Assembly (NCBI RefSeq): GCF_002797435.1
Contig: NZ_PGEN01000001.1
Span: 1,430,501 to 1,494,500 of the forward strand
DNA length: 64,000 bases
Direction of reading: 5' to 3'
From: Sphingomonas koreensis
Lineage (GTDB): Bacteria; Pseudomonadota; Alphaproteobacteria; Sphingomonadales; Sphingomonadaceae
Shown here one piece after another: positions 35,890-46,680 of the stretch (position 1 is its first letter; each line of letters begins with the position of its first letter). The notes under the pieces were generated by a model that saw only the letters and a list, made by a program, of their open reading frames with translations, ran no database searches and was not told the DNA's origin. Position numbers and translations under genes: made by a program.

Positions 35890-37211
35890 CGCCGGCCATC
35901 CCGTCTGCGCTCGCCCACTGGCTCATCGCGAACGGGGTGAATCTGCCGACCAATGCCGAGCTGATCGAAGGCGCGGTCGCCAGCGGCCTCGCGATCCTTG
36001 CGCTTGGCACGGGCTGGCTCGCAGGCAGGCGGCTGGGACCCAAACTCGCTTCGCTATGGCAGCAGCGCGTCGGCAATCATGTCGAGGGTCTCGGGCACCG
36101 CATGCACACGATCGTGCGCCACGGCGTCGCCGCTCTCTTGCTCGCCATTATCGCCAATGCTGTGCCATGGGGCGGATTCGCCGCGCTGCTGCTCGGCATC
36201 GCGCTGGGTGCGGCGACCGCAGCGCTCACGCTCGCCTTCCTGCGCGGCCTGCACACACCGCGCTGGGTCGCATGGCTCACCGCCGCCATCGTGTTCATCG
36301 CGATCCTCAGCCATGCGATCGGCGGGTTCGACGTCATCACCACCACGCTCGACCGGATCGGCGTCGATTTCGGCCGCCGTCGCCTGTCGCTGCTCGCGCT
36401 CGCCACGCTGGTGGTCACCGTGGTCGCGCTCTATGCCGGCGTCCGCCTCGCCAACCGTATCCTCGGCCACTCGATCGCGCAGGCGCGTGGCTTGGACGCC
36501 ACTCAGAAGCTGCTGTTCCAGAAGATCGCCAGCATCGTCGTGGTCGTCGTCGCCTTCTTCTTCGGGATCGACCTGCTGGGAATCGACCTCACCAGCTTCG
36601 CGATCTTCTCCGGCGCATTCGGCCTGGCGATCGGCTTCGGGCTGCAGAAGACCATCGGCAATTTGATCGCCGGGATCATCCTGCTGATGGACCGGTCGAT
36701 CAAGCCGGGCGACGTGATCGTCGTGGGCGACAGCTTCGGCTGGGTGAACAAGATCGGGGTGCGTGCGGTGAGCGTCATCACCCGCGACGGCAAGGAGCAT
36801 CTGATCCCCAACGAGATCCTGATGACTCAGGAGGTAGAGAACTGGTCCTTTTCCGACCGCAACGTGCGCGTGCGGATCTCCGTCGGCGTCGCGTACGAGA
36901 CCGATCTCAAGCTTGCGCAGGAACTGATGCTAAAGGCCGCGACCGACAGCCCGCGCGTGCTCACCAGCCCGCCGCCCAATGTCTGGCTCACCAGCTTCGG
37001 CGACTATGCGGTGGAACATGAGATCCTCGCCTGGATCAGCGATCCGGAAGGCGGCGTCGGCAATGTGAAGTCGGACGTGCTCAACCGCCTCTGGGTGCTG
37101 TTCAAGGAGAACGGCATCGATATCCCCGTGCCGCGGCGCGAGATCATGGTGAAGAGCTGGCCGGCGGACGGCACGCCGACGGTTCAACTCCCGCCCGCCG
37201 CACCTAAATAG
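35886..37211 (+). CDS. Mechanosensitive channel, MscS family
   Basis: A 441-residue inner-membrane channel that opens on membrane tension. The first 230 residues hold about five helices; the pore-lining region is FAIFSGAFGLAIGFGLQKTIGNLIAGIIL, with the Gly/Ala packing of TM3, and the beta domain starts RSIKPGDVIVVGDSFGWVNKIGVRAVSVI. The C-terminal alpha/beta vestibule follows. The start overlaps metC by 4 bp and the stop is 5 bp from the next gene. Extra N-terminal helices make it larger than E. coli MscS. Confidence 0.9.
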   Translation: MTPAIPSALAHWLIANGVNLPTNAELIEGAVASGLAILALGTGWLAGRRLGPKLASLWQQRVGNHVEGLGHRMHTIVRHGVAALLLAIIANAVPWGGFAALLLGIALGAATAALTLAFLRGLHTPRWVAWLTAAIVFIAILSHAIGGFDVITTTLDRIGVDFGRRRLSLLALATLVVTVVALYAGVRLANRILGHSIAQARGLDATQKLLFQKIASIVVVVVAFFFGIDLLGIDLTSFAIFSGAFGLAIGFGLQKTIGNLIAGIILLMDRSIKPGDVIVVGDSFGWVNKIGVRAVSVITRDGKEHLIPNEILMTQEVENWSFSDRNVRVRISVGVAYETDLKLAQELMLKAATDSPRVLTSPPPNVWLTSFGDYAVEHEILAWISDPEGGVGNVKSDVLNRLWVLFKENGIDIPVPRREIMVKSWPADGTPTVQLPPAAPK

Positions 37212-37216
37212 AGCGC

Positions 37217-38353
37217 GTGCCAGCCCCTGTTACCGCCCGCATCGCCAATGGAGTGACGTCGATCCCGGCGGCGCAATGGGACGCGTGCGCAGGCGGCCGC
37301 AACCCGTTCGTCAGCCACGCCTTCCTGTCCGCGCTCGAACGCTCAGGCTCGGCGACGGCGGAGACCGGCTGGCAGCCGCTCCCTATCGTGATCGACGGCC
37401 CGTGCGGCACGCCCGCGGCGATCGTCCCCGCCTATGCCAAGAGCCACAGCCAGGGCGAATATGTCTTCGACCACGCCTGGGCCGACGCATGGGAGCGGGC
37501 GGGCGGACGCTACTATCCCAAGCTGCAGGCGGCAGTGCCCTTCACGCCCGTTCCCGGTCCGCGCCTGCTGCTACGCGACGCCGCGCTGGCCCCTGGGCTG
37601 ATCGCGGGGCTCGAGGCCGTGACCGATCAGAACCGCCTGTCCTCAGCGCACGTCACCTTCCTCGACGAAGCGCAGCTGCCCTTGTTCCAGCAGGCAGGCT
37701 GGCTGATCCGGGCAGGGACGCAGTTCCACTGGCACAATGACGGCTATGCCGGGTTCGACGACTTCCTCGCGGCGCTCTCCTCGCGCAAGCGAAAGGCGAT
37801 CCGCAAGGAACGCGAGCGGGCGCTGGAGGGGCTGACGATCCGCCATCTCACCGGCGCGGAGATCACCGAGGCGCATTGGGATGCCTTCTGGACCTTCTAT
37901 CAGGACACCGGCAGCCGCAAATGGGGCCAACCCTATCTGACGCGCCCCTTCTTCTCGATGCTGGGCGAAGCGATGGGCGACAAGGTGCTACTGATGCTCG
38001 CCGAGCGGGGCGGCCGGCCGATCGCCGGCGCGCTCAACCTGATCGGCGGCGATGCGCTCTACGGTCGCTATTGGGGCTGTACCGAGGAAGTGCCCTTCCT
38101 CCATTTCGAGCTCTGCTATTATCAGGCGATCGAGGTGGCGATCGAGCGCCGGCTGGACCGGGTCGAGGCAGGTGCCCAGGGCGAGCACAAGCTCGCGCGC
38201 GGCTATGCCCCCGTCACCACCTGGTCGGCCCACTATCTGCCCGACCCGGGTTTCCGCCGCGCGGTCGCCGACTATCTGGAGCGCGAACACGCCGCAGTCC
38301 TCCACGAACAGGAGTTCCTCGGCGAGCTGACGCCCTTCCGCCGGAGCGGCTAG
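37217..38353 (+). CDS. DUF482/FemAB-like GNAT-fold protein
   Basis: A 378-residue protein of the peptidogalycan-biosynthesis (DUF482) group with duplicated GNAT-like folds. Recognised segments: NPFVSHAFLSALERSGS, GEYVFDHAWADAWERAGGRYYPKLQ, AVPFTPVPGPRLL, SRKRKAIRKERERAL, and ARGYAPVTTWSAHYLPDPGFRRAV. Family members are thought to add aminoacyl or acyl groups to envelope molecules, but the reaction is not established. Translation starts at a GTG 5 bp after the MscS stop. The last 4 bp overlap a convergent membrane protein gene. Confidence 0.85.
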   Translation: MPAPVTARIANGVTSIPAAQWDACAGGRNPFVSHAFLSALERSGSATAETGWQPLPIVIDGPCGTPAAIVPAYAKSHSQGEYVFDHAWADAWERAGGRYYPKLQAAVPFTPVPGPRLLLRDAALAPGLIAGLEAVTDQNRLSSAHVTFLDEAQLPLFQQAGWLIRAGTQFHWHNDGYAGFDDFLAALSSRKRKAIRKERERALEGLTIRHLTGAEITEAHWDAFWTFYQDTGSRKWGQPYLTRPFFSMLGEAMGDKVLLMLAERGGRPIAGALNLIGGDALYGRYWGCTEEVPFLHFELCYYQAIEVAIERRLDRVEAGAQGEHKLARGYAPVTTWSAHYLPDPGFRRAVADYLEREHAAVLHEQEFLGELTPFRRSG

Positions 38354-40059
38354 ACCTTCTTCTGGGCCGCGCTCCAGGCTTCCATCTGCTTCTCCTTGTC
38401 GCGCTTCAGGAAGTCCCGGATCTTCTCGATCTGGCCGTGATAGGGGCCAAGATCGATCGGGTTGAGTACGGCGGCCGGCTGGCCGTGATCGATCTTGAAC
38501 AACGCACTATTGCCGTCACGCCAGACCGGGATGAGCCCCGCCTCCAGCCTCTTGTCGTAAGGCGGCGGGCTGATGACCCACAGATAGTCATAGGCGTGCC
38601 GCGGGAACCGCGCGAGGCTGACCGCGACGGGGCGCCACCATTCGCGCGGGCATTTGGTGTCGGTGACGATCTGCGAGGGATCGTGGCTGAATCCGCGCGC
38701 CTGCTTGTAGCGCACGGTGAGCAGCTGGCCGCCGGCCATCGACCATTGGTCGTTGGTGTAGGCGAGCTTCCGCACCATAGCCATGCCGGGCAGGTGCTGG
38801 AGGCGCGTCATCGTCCATTCGTTGTAGCAGGTCTCGCCCACAAAGCTCAGCAACCGGGCGCCTTCGGGCACATGCTCGAGCGCGGCAAGCTCGCGGTCAT
38901 AGGATTTGTCGTAGAGCACGTTGCTCCACGTCGTGGTACCCATTCGGACGAGGAAAAAGGCAAGCCCAGCGAGCGCGAGCGTGTTGGCGCCGCGCATCGT
39001 CATCCCTGGCTTGGGCCGCAGCGCGATCAGTGCGATCGCCAGCATGTAGGGCGCCAGCCGCATATCGGCATAGGCGGATCCGAACACGACGCGCGGCAGC
39101 AGCAGGAACACCGCGATCAGGAACAGCGCGGAGATGCCGAGGTGCCGCGAATATTGGATATTCGGGTCGCGCACGCCCTTGAACAGGATGAGATACAGCA
39201 CGCCGAGGCAGGCGATGTCGAACAGCTGCCAGCGGTCGCGCAGCACCATCAGCGTCCACCAGACCTTAGCGCGCCAGTTGAACCAGTCGCCCGTCTGGCC
39301 GCTGACATGCCCGCCGCTGCGCCACATCAGCATCAGCAGCGCCGGCGGGACGAGCACAAGGCAGTGGACGCCCGCCCAGATCCACGGCACCACCCAGCTC
39401 TGCACGAAATCGGCGTGCCAGGGCCCCTCACGCGGCCCGCGCTTGTCGTGCTGGCGGATCAGCTCGGCAGCGAAGCAGAGCACGCCCAGCGTGCCCCAGC
39501 CAAAGGTATGGGTGACCCAGATGACCAGGCCGATCGGTACGAACAGGATCGCGCGCAACCGGATGCGGCCGAGCCGCGCCAGCCGCAGCCACAGCGCGAA
39601 GGCGTTGAGCGCCAGCGCCATCGACAACGCGAAGTTCGCAAAGCCGAAATGGAAAGCGTAGTTATAGGCGAGCGGTAGCGCGAACAGCGCCGTCGCAGGG
39701 ATGCGCCCATGCACCTCGCGCGCGATCCACAGCAGGCCTGTGACGGTGAGCACGGGGATCGTGATGACGATCAGCTTCACCGCCAGCTCGAGCCCGAAGA
39801 TCGGCTCGAGCGGGATGATCAGCAGGTCGAGCCCGAGATTGCCGATCAGGCTCCACTCGAACTTGTACCAGTCGTTGAGCCAGGGCACCTCGCCATGCGC
39901 GAGCTGGACGCGATAGCGCGCCATATGCCCGGGCAGGTCGACCTGCGGCGGGATATCCGGCCAAAGCAACGGGATTGCCGCCGCGATCGCCGCGAACAGC
40001 ACGAACCAGCGCGTCTGCCACCAGCGCGGCGCTTCGAAACCCCCTTGCATCGGCCGCAC
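38350..40059 (-). CDS. Large polytopic membrane protein, possible GT-C glycosyltransferase
   Basis: A 569-residue protein with about eleven helices and a soluble C-terminal third. The first periplasmic loop has PPQVDLPGHMARYRVQLAHGE, an Asp/His/Arg-rich segment in the position where GT-C enzymes keep catalytic acidic residues. Later loops contain KVWWTLMVLRDRW. I do not recognise a named family. The C-terminal region (about 420-569) includes a single predicted globular domain with the charged tail KRDKEKQMEAWSAAQKKV. It is the second of three such membrane proteins in the window and is 106 bp from the next one. Confidence 0.75.
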   Translation of the reverse strand: MRPMQGGFEAPRWWQTRWFVLFAAIAAAIPLLWPDIPPQVDLPGHMARYRVQLAHGEVPWLNDWYKFEWSLIGNLGLDLLIIPLEPIFGLELAVKLIVITIPVLTVTGLLWIAREVHGRIPATALFALPLAYNYAFHFGFANFALSMALALNAFALWLRLARLGRIRLRAILFVPIGLVIWVTHTFGWGTLGVLCFAAELIRQHDKRGPREGPWHADFVQSWVVPWIWAGVHCLVLVPPALLMLMWRSGGHVSGQTGDWFNWRAKVWWTLMVLRDRWQLFDIACLGVLYLILFKGVRDPNIQYSRHLGISALFLIAVFLLLPRVVFGSAYADMRLAPYMLAIALIALRPKPGMTMRGANTLALAGLAFFLVRMGTTTWSNVLYDKSYDRELAALEHVPEGARLLSFVGETCYNEWTMTRLQHLPGMAMVRKLAYTNDQWSMAGGQLLTVRYKQARGFSHDPSQIVTDTKCPREWWRPVAVSLARFPRHAYDYLWVISPPPYDKRLEAGLIPVWRDGNSALFKIDHGQPAAVLNPIDLGPYHGQIEKIRDFLKRDKEKQMEAWSAAQKKV

Positions 40060-40165
40060 TTACTGCGCCGCAGCACCCCGCGGCAAGCCGCTTGAAGGGT
40101 GATCCACCGCATAAAACACCGAATCGCCGCGTTGCCGGAGCGGTTTGGATGCAGGGCGGGGGCCG

Positions 40166-41863
40166 TTAGCGGGCGATCGTGTAGATGCGCGCGCTATCGC
40201 TTCCGCCGGGCAATGGGCGCAGCCAGGGTGGCGCCTTCCCGCCCCGCAGTGCCGCGAGCAGCGAGCCCGGCGGCAGGGTTCCCAGCTCGGCATAGGCACC
40301 CTTGCAATCGACCAGATAGTCGAGACCGAGCCGTGCCGCCTGCCCGGATGCCGCTTCTGGGCCCGACAGCAGCAGCCGGTAGAGCGCGCGATTGCCCGCG
40401 GTGTTGCGATGATAGGGCGCGGCCAACACGCTGTGCGGGGTCGCTGCCAGCGCATAGGCGCCAGCGTCCATGGGCATCGCCACCGTTCCGTTCGGAAGCG
40501 GTGCGAGTGTGGACAGCACCGATCTCGCGTCGCAGCCCGCCGTGGTTTCCGCCTCGCTTTCGGGCGCCAAGGCGGCTCCCGCAATGGGATAGACCAGCCC
40601 GGCGGAAGCGATCCACGCGGCGGCGAGCGCCGGCGTTCCCCGCTCGCGCGCCCCGGCGATCAGACCCGCCAGTGCGGGCGCTGCAAGGATCGCCCCGGCA
40701 TAGGCGCCGCGCAGCTGCACGAGCGCGATCAGCAGCGACATCAGCTGGAAACCGCCAGGGATGAGCCACTCAACCTTGCCTGATCGACGCGCCATCCAGA
40801 GCGTTGCCCCCAACCCTGCCAGCAACAGTCCGGCATAACCGATCATATGCGCGAGCGGGGCAGCGGACAGCGGCTGTGCCTCCGCGACATTGGCAAGCCA
40901 GATCCGTGCCAGCACCGGATCGACCCCGCCATAGGGCCTCAGGCAGGCGGGCGAGAGCGCCAGCGCTGCCACCACCACCGCAGTGCAGAGCAACCCCGCC
41001 ACGGCGAGGCGGACCCGCAGGACGGTGATAAAGGAGCTCACCGCTGCCAATGCCAGTGGAGCGAGCGCGCCGATCTGCGCGGCGCGCCATGCCGGTGCTG
41101 CAAACCCGTCGCAGGCGGGATAGTCCCATCCGCTCGTCCGCAGCAGCAGCGCGGCAGCAGCCAGTGCCGCCGACAGCCCCAAGCCATAGCCCGCCATGCG
41201 CGCGGCTTCGCCCGGGCGCGCCGCGATCCAGCGGATCGTCAGCACCGCGCCGCCGGCCGCCAGCAATGGCGCCGTCTCCATCCCGATGATCAGGCTTGCA
41301 GCGCTCGCCACGCCCGCAACAACGCCCTTCAGCCACGATCCGCGTCTCAGAAGCGCCCTCACCAGCAGCAGCAGAAGCACCATCTGCAACCCGTGGTGAT
41401 CGATCCGTCCGGGCAGGAACAACGTGTTCGCAGGATAGGCCAGCGCACCGATGACGATCGCCACCGGCGCGCTCACGCCCAGCGCCCGCGCGATCGATCC
41501 GGTCAGGACCAATGTGGCGACGAACAGCAAGCCCGGCCAGACGGTGACCGCCGCCAGCTCGGCACCATGCGCTCCGGTCAGCGGCGTGAGCAGCGCGATG
41601 ATCGCCGCGGGCGCCAGATCGGGCAGCCGCGACCAGTGCATCTCGACTCCGCCGAGCCCCAGCCGGTGCTGCGCAAGGTCGCCGAACGCCTGCCCGCCCA
41701 GCCAGTCGCGAATCTGCTGGAGCCGCACGACATCGTCGGTATCGGGTAGATGCAGCGCCGACAGCGCCGCCCAGTCGCGTATCGCCCAGACGGCACTGAG
41801 CAACAGCGCAACGGCAAACGCCAGCGCCGCGTCACGCCATATCCGGGGCCGCGCGGAATCCAT
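40166..41863 (-). CDS. Large polytopic membrane protein, STT3-like GT-C candidate
   Basis: A 565-residue protein with about twelve helices and a C-terminal soluble domain of about 110 residues. The first periplasmic loop carries LPDTDDVVRLQQIRDWL followed by HWSRLPDLAPAAIIALL, and a later loop has FLPGRIDHHGLQMVLLLLLVRALL. A DxDD motif after the first helix, a conserved acidic second loop and a C-terminal globular domain are the layout of oligosaccharyltransferase-like GT-C proteins. Assignment is by architecture only; protein or lipid glycosylation activity is inference. Confidence 0.72.
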   Translation of the reverse strand: MDSARPRIWRDAALAFAVALLLSAVWAIRDWAALSALHLPDTDDVVRLQQIRDWLGGQAFGDLAQHRLGLGGVEMHWSRLPDLAPAAIIALLTPLTGAHGAELAAVTVWPGLLFVATLVLTGSIARALGVSAPVAIVIGALAYPANTLFLPGRIDHHGLQMVLLLLLVRALLRRGSWLKGVVAGVASAASLIIGMETAPLLAAGGAVLTIRWIAARPGEAARMAGYGLGLSAALAAAALLLRTSGWDYPACDGFAAPAWRAAQIGALAPLALAAVSSFITVLRVRLAVAGLLCTAVVVAALALSPACLRPYGGVDPVLARIWLANVAEAQPLSAAPLAHMIGYAGLLLAGLGATLWMARRSGKVEWLIPGGFQLMSLLIALVQLRGAYAGAILAAPALAGLIAGARERGTPALAAAWIASAGLVYPIAGAALAPESEAETTAGCDARSVLSTLAPLPNGTVAMPMDAGAYALAATPHSVLAAPYHRNTAGNRALYRLLLSGPEAASGQAARLGLDYLVDCKGAYAELGTLPPGSLLAALRGGKAPPWLRPLPGGSDSARIYTIAR

Positions 41864-41893
41864 GCGGCAGCGCTACCCCGATATGGTTAATTT

Positions 41894-43111
<1,218 letters not shown>

Positions 43112-43148
43112 CTTGTCGTCGCTCCAGAGGAAAAGGTCGCGTGCGCCT

Positions 43149-44486
43149 CTAGGCCCGCGGGCGCGCTTCCGCAACACCGGCGAACAGCCGGGGCAGATAG
43201 ACCGCCAGCGCCCCCGCCCGGTAGAAATAGCTGGCGAGGAAGGCGAACCACAGTCCGGTGGCGCCGAAAGGCCGCAGCAACAGGTCGGTCGCAATGTAGA
43301 GGATCGTCGCCAGGATCGCGGCGTTGCGCAGCGCCCTGCCCTGCGTCGCGCCGATGAACACGCCGTCGAGCAGCCAGGCCGGTACGCCGAGCGTGGCGGT
43401 GAGCGCGGCGAAGGGCAGCATCGCATAGGCGGCCGCGCGCACTTCCGCATTCGTCGTCAGCAGATCGACCAGCAGCCAGCCGAACGCGGCGGCGACCGCG
43501 CTCGCGATCAGCCCGAAGCCGAGCGAGAACTCGCCCGTCAGCCGGATCGCGCGCCTCAAATCCGCCTTCGCCCCCGCCCCGATTGCGATGCCCACGCGCG
43601 ATTCGGCAGTGAAGGCGAAGCCGTCTAGGACGAAGGCAAAGATGCCGACCAGCTGCAACAGCACATGGTTGGCGGCCAGCTGCACTGTGCCCAGCCGAGC
43701 GCCGGCATTGGCGAGCCACAGGAACATCGCCAGCAGCGCGATGGTGCGGATCATGATGTCGCCATTCACTGCGAACAGCCGCTTCCACGCCGCCGGATCG
43801 AAGAACCCCGCGCGCTGGCGCATCAGCGGGCCCGGCCCGGCGATGCGCAGCACCATCACGATGCCCAGCGCCAGCGCGACCCATTCGGCGAGCGCGGTGC
43901 CCAGACCGACGCCCCGCGCGCCCATCCCGAAATGCCAGACGAACAGCACGTCGAGCACGACGTTCACCGCATTCATCGCGATCTGGAGCAGCAAAGTGTC
44001 GCGCGTCCGGCCAAGGCCATAGAGCCAGCCATTGATCGCATAGAAGCCGAGCGCGGCGGGCGCGCCCAGGAACCGCGCGGTCACGAACTCGTGCGCGGCG
44101 GCGGTCAGCGTCTCGCCGCCCGCAAGCAAGCTGAGCGCGAGCGGCACGATCAGCAATTGCAGCGCGACCAGCACCGCGCCGATCGCCAGCCCCGCCGCCA
44201 CCCCGCGCGCGAGCAGCGCGTTGACCTCGGCCGCATCGCCGCGGCCATGCGCCTGCGCCGTCATCCCGGTCATGCCCATGCGCAGGAAGCCGAACGCCCA
44301 GAAGATGAAGTTGATGATCGCGACGCCGAGCGCCACGCCCGCCAGCGCCGCCGCGTCGCCGGTCCACCCAATCACCGCGGTGTCGACCAGCCCGACCAGC
44401 GGCACGGTCGTCTGGCCGAGCATGATCGGCCATGCCTGCGCGAAGATCGACCGGCGGGTGAGGACGGGGGATTGAGCCGCTTGCAT
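43149..44486 (-). CDS. MATE-family efflux transporter (DinF-like)
   Basis: A 445-residue, twelve-helix Na+ or H+ antiporter of the multidrug and toxic compound extrusion family. The N-terminal half has [52 protein letters not shown], and the second half starts [14 protein letters not shown] with [16 protein letters not shown], matching the duplicated DinF-like layout. The start [13 protein letters not shown] at 44486 is chosen over longer in-frame ORFs. Substrate unknown. It is divergent from the DUF1801 gene. Confidence 0.9.
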   Translation of the reverse strand: MQAAQSPVLTRRSIFAQAWPIMLGQTTVPLVGLVDTAVIGWTGDAAALAGVALGVAIINFIFWAFGFLRMGMTGMTAQAHGRGDAAEVNALLARGVAAGLAIGAVLVALQLLIVPLALSLLAGGETLTAAAHEFVTARFLGAPAALGFYAINGWLYGLGRTRDTLLLQIAMNAVNVVLDVLFVWHFGMGARGVGLGTALAEWVALALGIVMVLRIAGPGPLMRQRAGFFDPAAWKRLFAVNGDIMIRTIALLAMFLWLANAGARLGTVQLAANHVLLQLVGIFAFVLDGFAFTAESRVGIAIGAGAKADLRRAIRLTGEFSLGFGLIASAVAAAFGWLLVDLLTTNAEVRAAAYAMLPFAALTATLGVPAWLLDGVFIGATQGRALRNAAILATILYIATDLLLRPFGATGLWFAFLASYFYRAGALAVYLPRLFAGVAEARPRA

Positions 44487-44535
44487 GGTGTTCCCATGCG
44501 CATATGCTCGCCGCGAAATCCAGCGGAGCCGTCCG

Positions 44536-44955
44536 ATGGCCGAGATCAAGACCAAGCCGACACAGGTCATCGTCGACGACTTCATCGCCGCGGTCGAGAA
44601 CCCCGTCCGGCGCGAGGAGGCGAAGGCCGTCTGCGCGATGATGGAACGCATCACCGGCGAGCCGCCCGTAATGTGGGGACCGTCGATCATCGGTTTCGGC
44701 AGCTATCGCTATCGATACGACAGCGGCCATGAAGGGACGATGTGCCGCCTCGGCTTCTCGCCACGCAGGGCACAGCTCGTGCTCTACATCCTCACCGAAG
44801 ACCCCGGCCAAGGCGAGCAGCTGGCACGGCTCGGCAAGCACAAGACCGGCAAGTCATGCCTCTACATCAACAAGCTGGCCGATGTGGACATGAACGTCCT
44901 TGAAGAGATGACCCGCGGCGCGCTCGCACATATGAACGCGAAATACCCGGCCTGA
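44536..44955 (+). CDS. DUF1801-family protein
   Basis: A 139-residue soluble protein with the family pattern ENPVRREEAKAVCAMMERITGEPPVMWGPSIIGFGSYRYRYDSG, then GFSPRRAQLVLYIL and a C-terminal KTGKSCLYINKLADVD. DUF1801 proteins adopt a YdhG-like fold of unknown role. The ATG at 44536 fits the family start; the MATE gene begins 50 bp away in the other direction. Confidence 0.85.
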   Translation: MAEIKTKPTQVIVDDFIAAVENPVRREEAKAVCAMMERITGEPPVMWGPSIIGFGSYRYRYDSGHEGTMCRLGFSPRRAQLVLYILTEDPGQGEQLARLGKHKTGKSCLYINKLADVDMNVLEEMTRGALAHMNAKYPA

Positions 44956-44986
44956 CGGTTCAAGCGCCAGTCAGCCCGATCATGCT

Positions 44987-45376
44987 ATGGCGAACCTCAT
45001 GCTGATTCTCTTCGCCCTCGCCGTCGCCCAGTCTCCGCCCCTCAGCGTCGCGCCCGGCCCACTTCCCAAAGCGGAAGCCGAGCGCCGCGTCGCCGAGCGC
45101 TTCGCCGATCTCGACCTCAACGAGGATGGCGGGGTCGAACGCGACGAGGTCCGCGCGCGCTTCGATTTCGAGACCACCGCCAATGCCACCTACGCCGCCG
45201 CGCAGAAGGCGAAGAAGGCGGGCGACCCCCGTCCCGCGATCGACGCGCGCCAACAGCCCTTCGCCAAGGCCGATGCCTGGTTCGCCGCCGTCGACACCGA
45301 CAAGGACGGCAAGATCACGCGCGAAGAGCTCGCCCGGTACGCGGGTGCGGATATCGAGCAGCTCGGGATCAAGTAA
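44987..45376 (+). CDS. Secreted EF-hand protein
   Basis: A 129-residue protein with a short signal peptide (LMLILFALAVAQS) and two EF-hand loops: DLNEDGGVERDE (about residues 42-53) and DTDKDGKITREE (about 104-115). Both have Asp or Asn at the calcium-coordinating positions and Glu at position 12, so calcium binding is expected. Such calsymin-like proteins are common in sphingomonads, with no firm role. It is 31 bp downstream of the DUF1801 gene and convergent with cfa. The first Met may be at 44999. Confidence 0.83.
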   Translation: MANLMLILFALAVAQSPPLSVAPGPLPKAEAERRVAERFADLDLNEDGGVERDEVRARFDFETTANATYAAAQKAKKAGDPRPAIDARQQPFAKADAWFAAVDTDKDGKITREELARYAGADIEQLGIK

Positions 45377-45385
45377 GCCTGCGGA

Positions 45386-46612
45386 TCAGCCCCGCAGCCG
45401 CTCTTCAGCCTCCGCCATATAGTCCCGCGTGATCGGCAATGCCGTGCGCGAGCGCGAATATTGCAGCTGGTAGTTGACCAGCCCGCCATTGCGGAACGCG
45501 CAGAGCGATCCGGCGAGGTAAAAGGTCCACATGCGGAAGAAGCTTTCGTCGTACAGCGCGACGATCTCCGCCTTCGCCGCGCTCGCGCGGTCGTACCAGG
45601 CCTGAAGCGTATAGGCATAGTGGAGCCGCAGCACTTCCACGTCGGTGAGGAAGAGGCGCATCCCCTCATGCCCGCGCACGATCTCCGACAGTGCCGGGAT
45701 ATAGCCGCCGGGGAAGATGTACTTGGCGGTGAAGGCATCGGTCACGCCCGGCCCGCCCGCGCGGCCGATCGTGTGGAGCAGCATCACGCCCTCTTCGTTC
45801 AGCAGCTCGCGGCACTTGCGGAAGAAGGTTCGGTAATGCGCCGTCCCGACATGCTCGAACATGCCGACGGAGACGATGCGGTCGAACTGGCCGGTCACAT
45901 GGCGATAGTCGATCAGCTCGAACTTCACCTTGTCCGCAACGCCGGCCTTCTCCGCCCGCTCGCGCGCGATCTTGAGTTGCTCTTCGGACAGGGTAACACC
46001 CAGTACCTCGGCACCCGTCTTGGCGTGCAGGTACAGCGCCATTCCGCCCCAGCCACAGCCGATGTCGAGCACCTTCATGCCCGGCCGGATCGCCAGCTTG
46101 GCGGCGATGTGAGCCTTCTTGTCCGCCTGCGCCTGCTCCAGGCTGTTCGCCGGATCGGTGTAATAGGCCATCGAATATTGGCGATCGGCGTCGAGGAAGT
46201 GGTCGTAGAGCGTCGCCGACAGGTCGTAATGATGCGCGACGTTGCGCTTGGAGCGCCGCGCCATGTTGATCCGGTCGAGGCGGAAGCGGATATTGTCGAA
46301 CCCGCGCTTGAGCAGCCCCGGATTGAGGTTGCTGGTTCCCGCCTCCCATTTGTTGTTCGCGGTGAACAGGTTGAGCAGCGCAAGGATGTCGCCCTGCTCG
46401 ATCAGCAGCGATCCGTCCATGAACGCTTCGGCCGCACCGAGCGAAGGGTCGGTCAGGATGCGCCGCGACACCGAAGGATCGGTGAAGCGAATGGTGACGG
46501 GTGCGATCTCCGGGTCTGGCGCGCCGAAGCTGCGCGCCGTTCCGTCGGCATGGATCACGGTGAACTCGCCGCGCTTGATGGCGCGGGCGAAGAAATGGTC
46601 GATCAGGGCCAT
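45386..46612 (-). CDS. cfa: Cyclopropane-fatty-acyl-phospholipid synthase
   Basis: SAM-dependent enzyme that adds a methylene across double bonds of unsaturated phospholipid acyl chains. The 408-residue protein has the N-terminal lipid-binding region (DPSLGAAEAFMDGSLLIEQGDILALLNLF), the AHHYDLS segment, the SAM site VLDIGCGWGGMALYLHAK, and YIFPGGYIPALSEI near the C-terminus. Length and motifs are full. The gap to the Moco protein on the same strand is 68 bp. Confidence 0.94.
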   Translation of the reverse strand: MALIDHFFARAIKRGEFTVIHADGTARSFGAPDPEIAPVTIRFTDPSVSRRILTDPSLGAAEAFMDGSLLIEQGDILALLNLFTANNKWEAGTSNLNPGLLKRGFDNIRFRLDRINMARRSKRNVAHHYDLSATLYDHFLDADRQYSMAYYTDPANSLEQAQADKKAHIAAKLAIRPGMKVLDIGCGWGGMALYLHAKTGAEVLGVTLSEEQLKIARERAEKAGVADKVKFELIDYRHVTGQFDRIVSVGMFEHVGTAHYRTFFRKCRELLNEEGVMLLHTIGRAGGPGVTDAFTAKYIFPGGYIPALSEIVRGHEGMRLFLTDVEVLRLHYAYTLQAWYDRASAAKAEIVALYDESFFRMWTFYLAGSLCAFRNGGLVNYQLQYSRSRTALPITRDYMAEAEERLRG

Positions 46613-46680
46613 GGCGCTAGGCTAGCGGGCCAAACCTTGTTCGCAAGTGCGGAAAACACAGGTGTCTGAAATAATTGCCT

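Noticed and set aside
37876..39678. Plus-strand open frame of 600 codons across the DUF482 and membrane protein genes
   Set aside because: Its first part is a shadow of the DUF482 gene and the rest is antisense to the polytopic membrane protein. Composition is His/Arg/Gln-rich without any domain.
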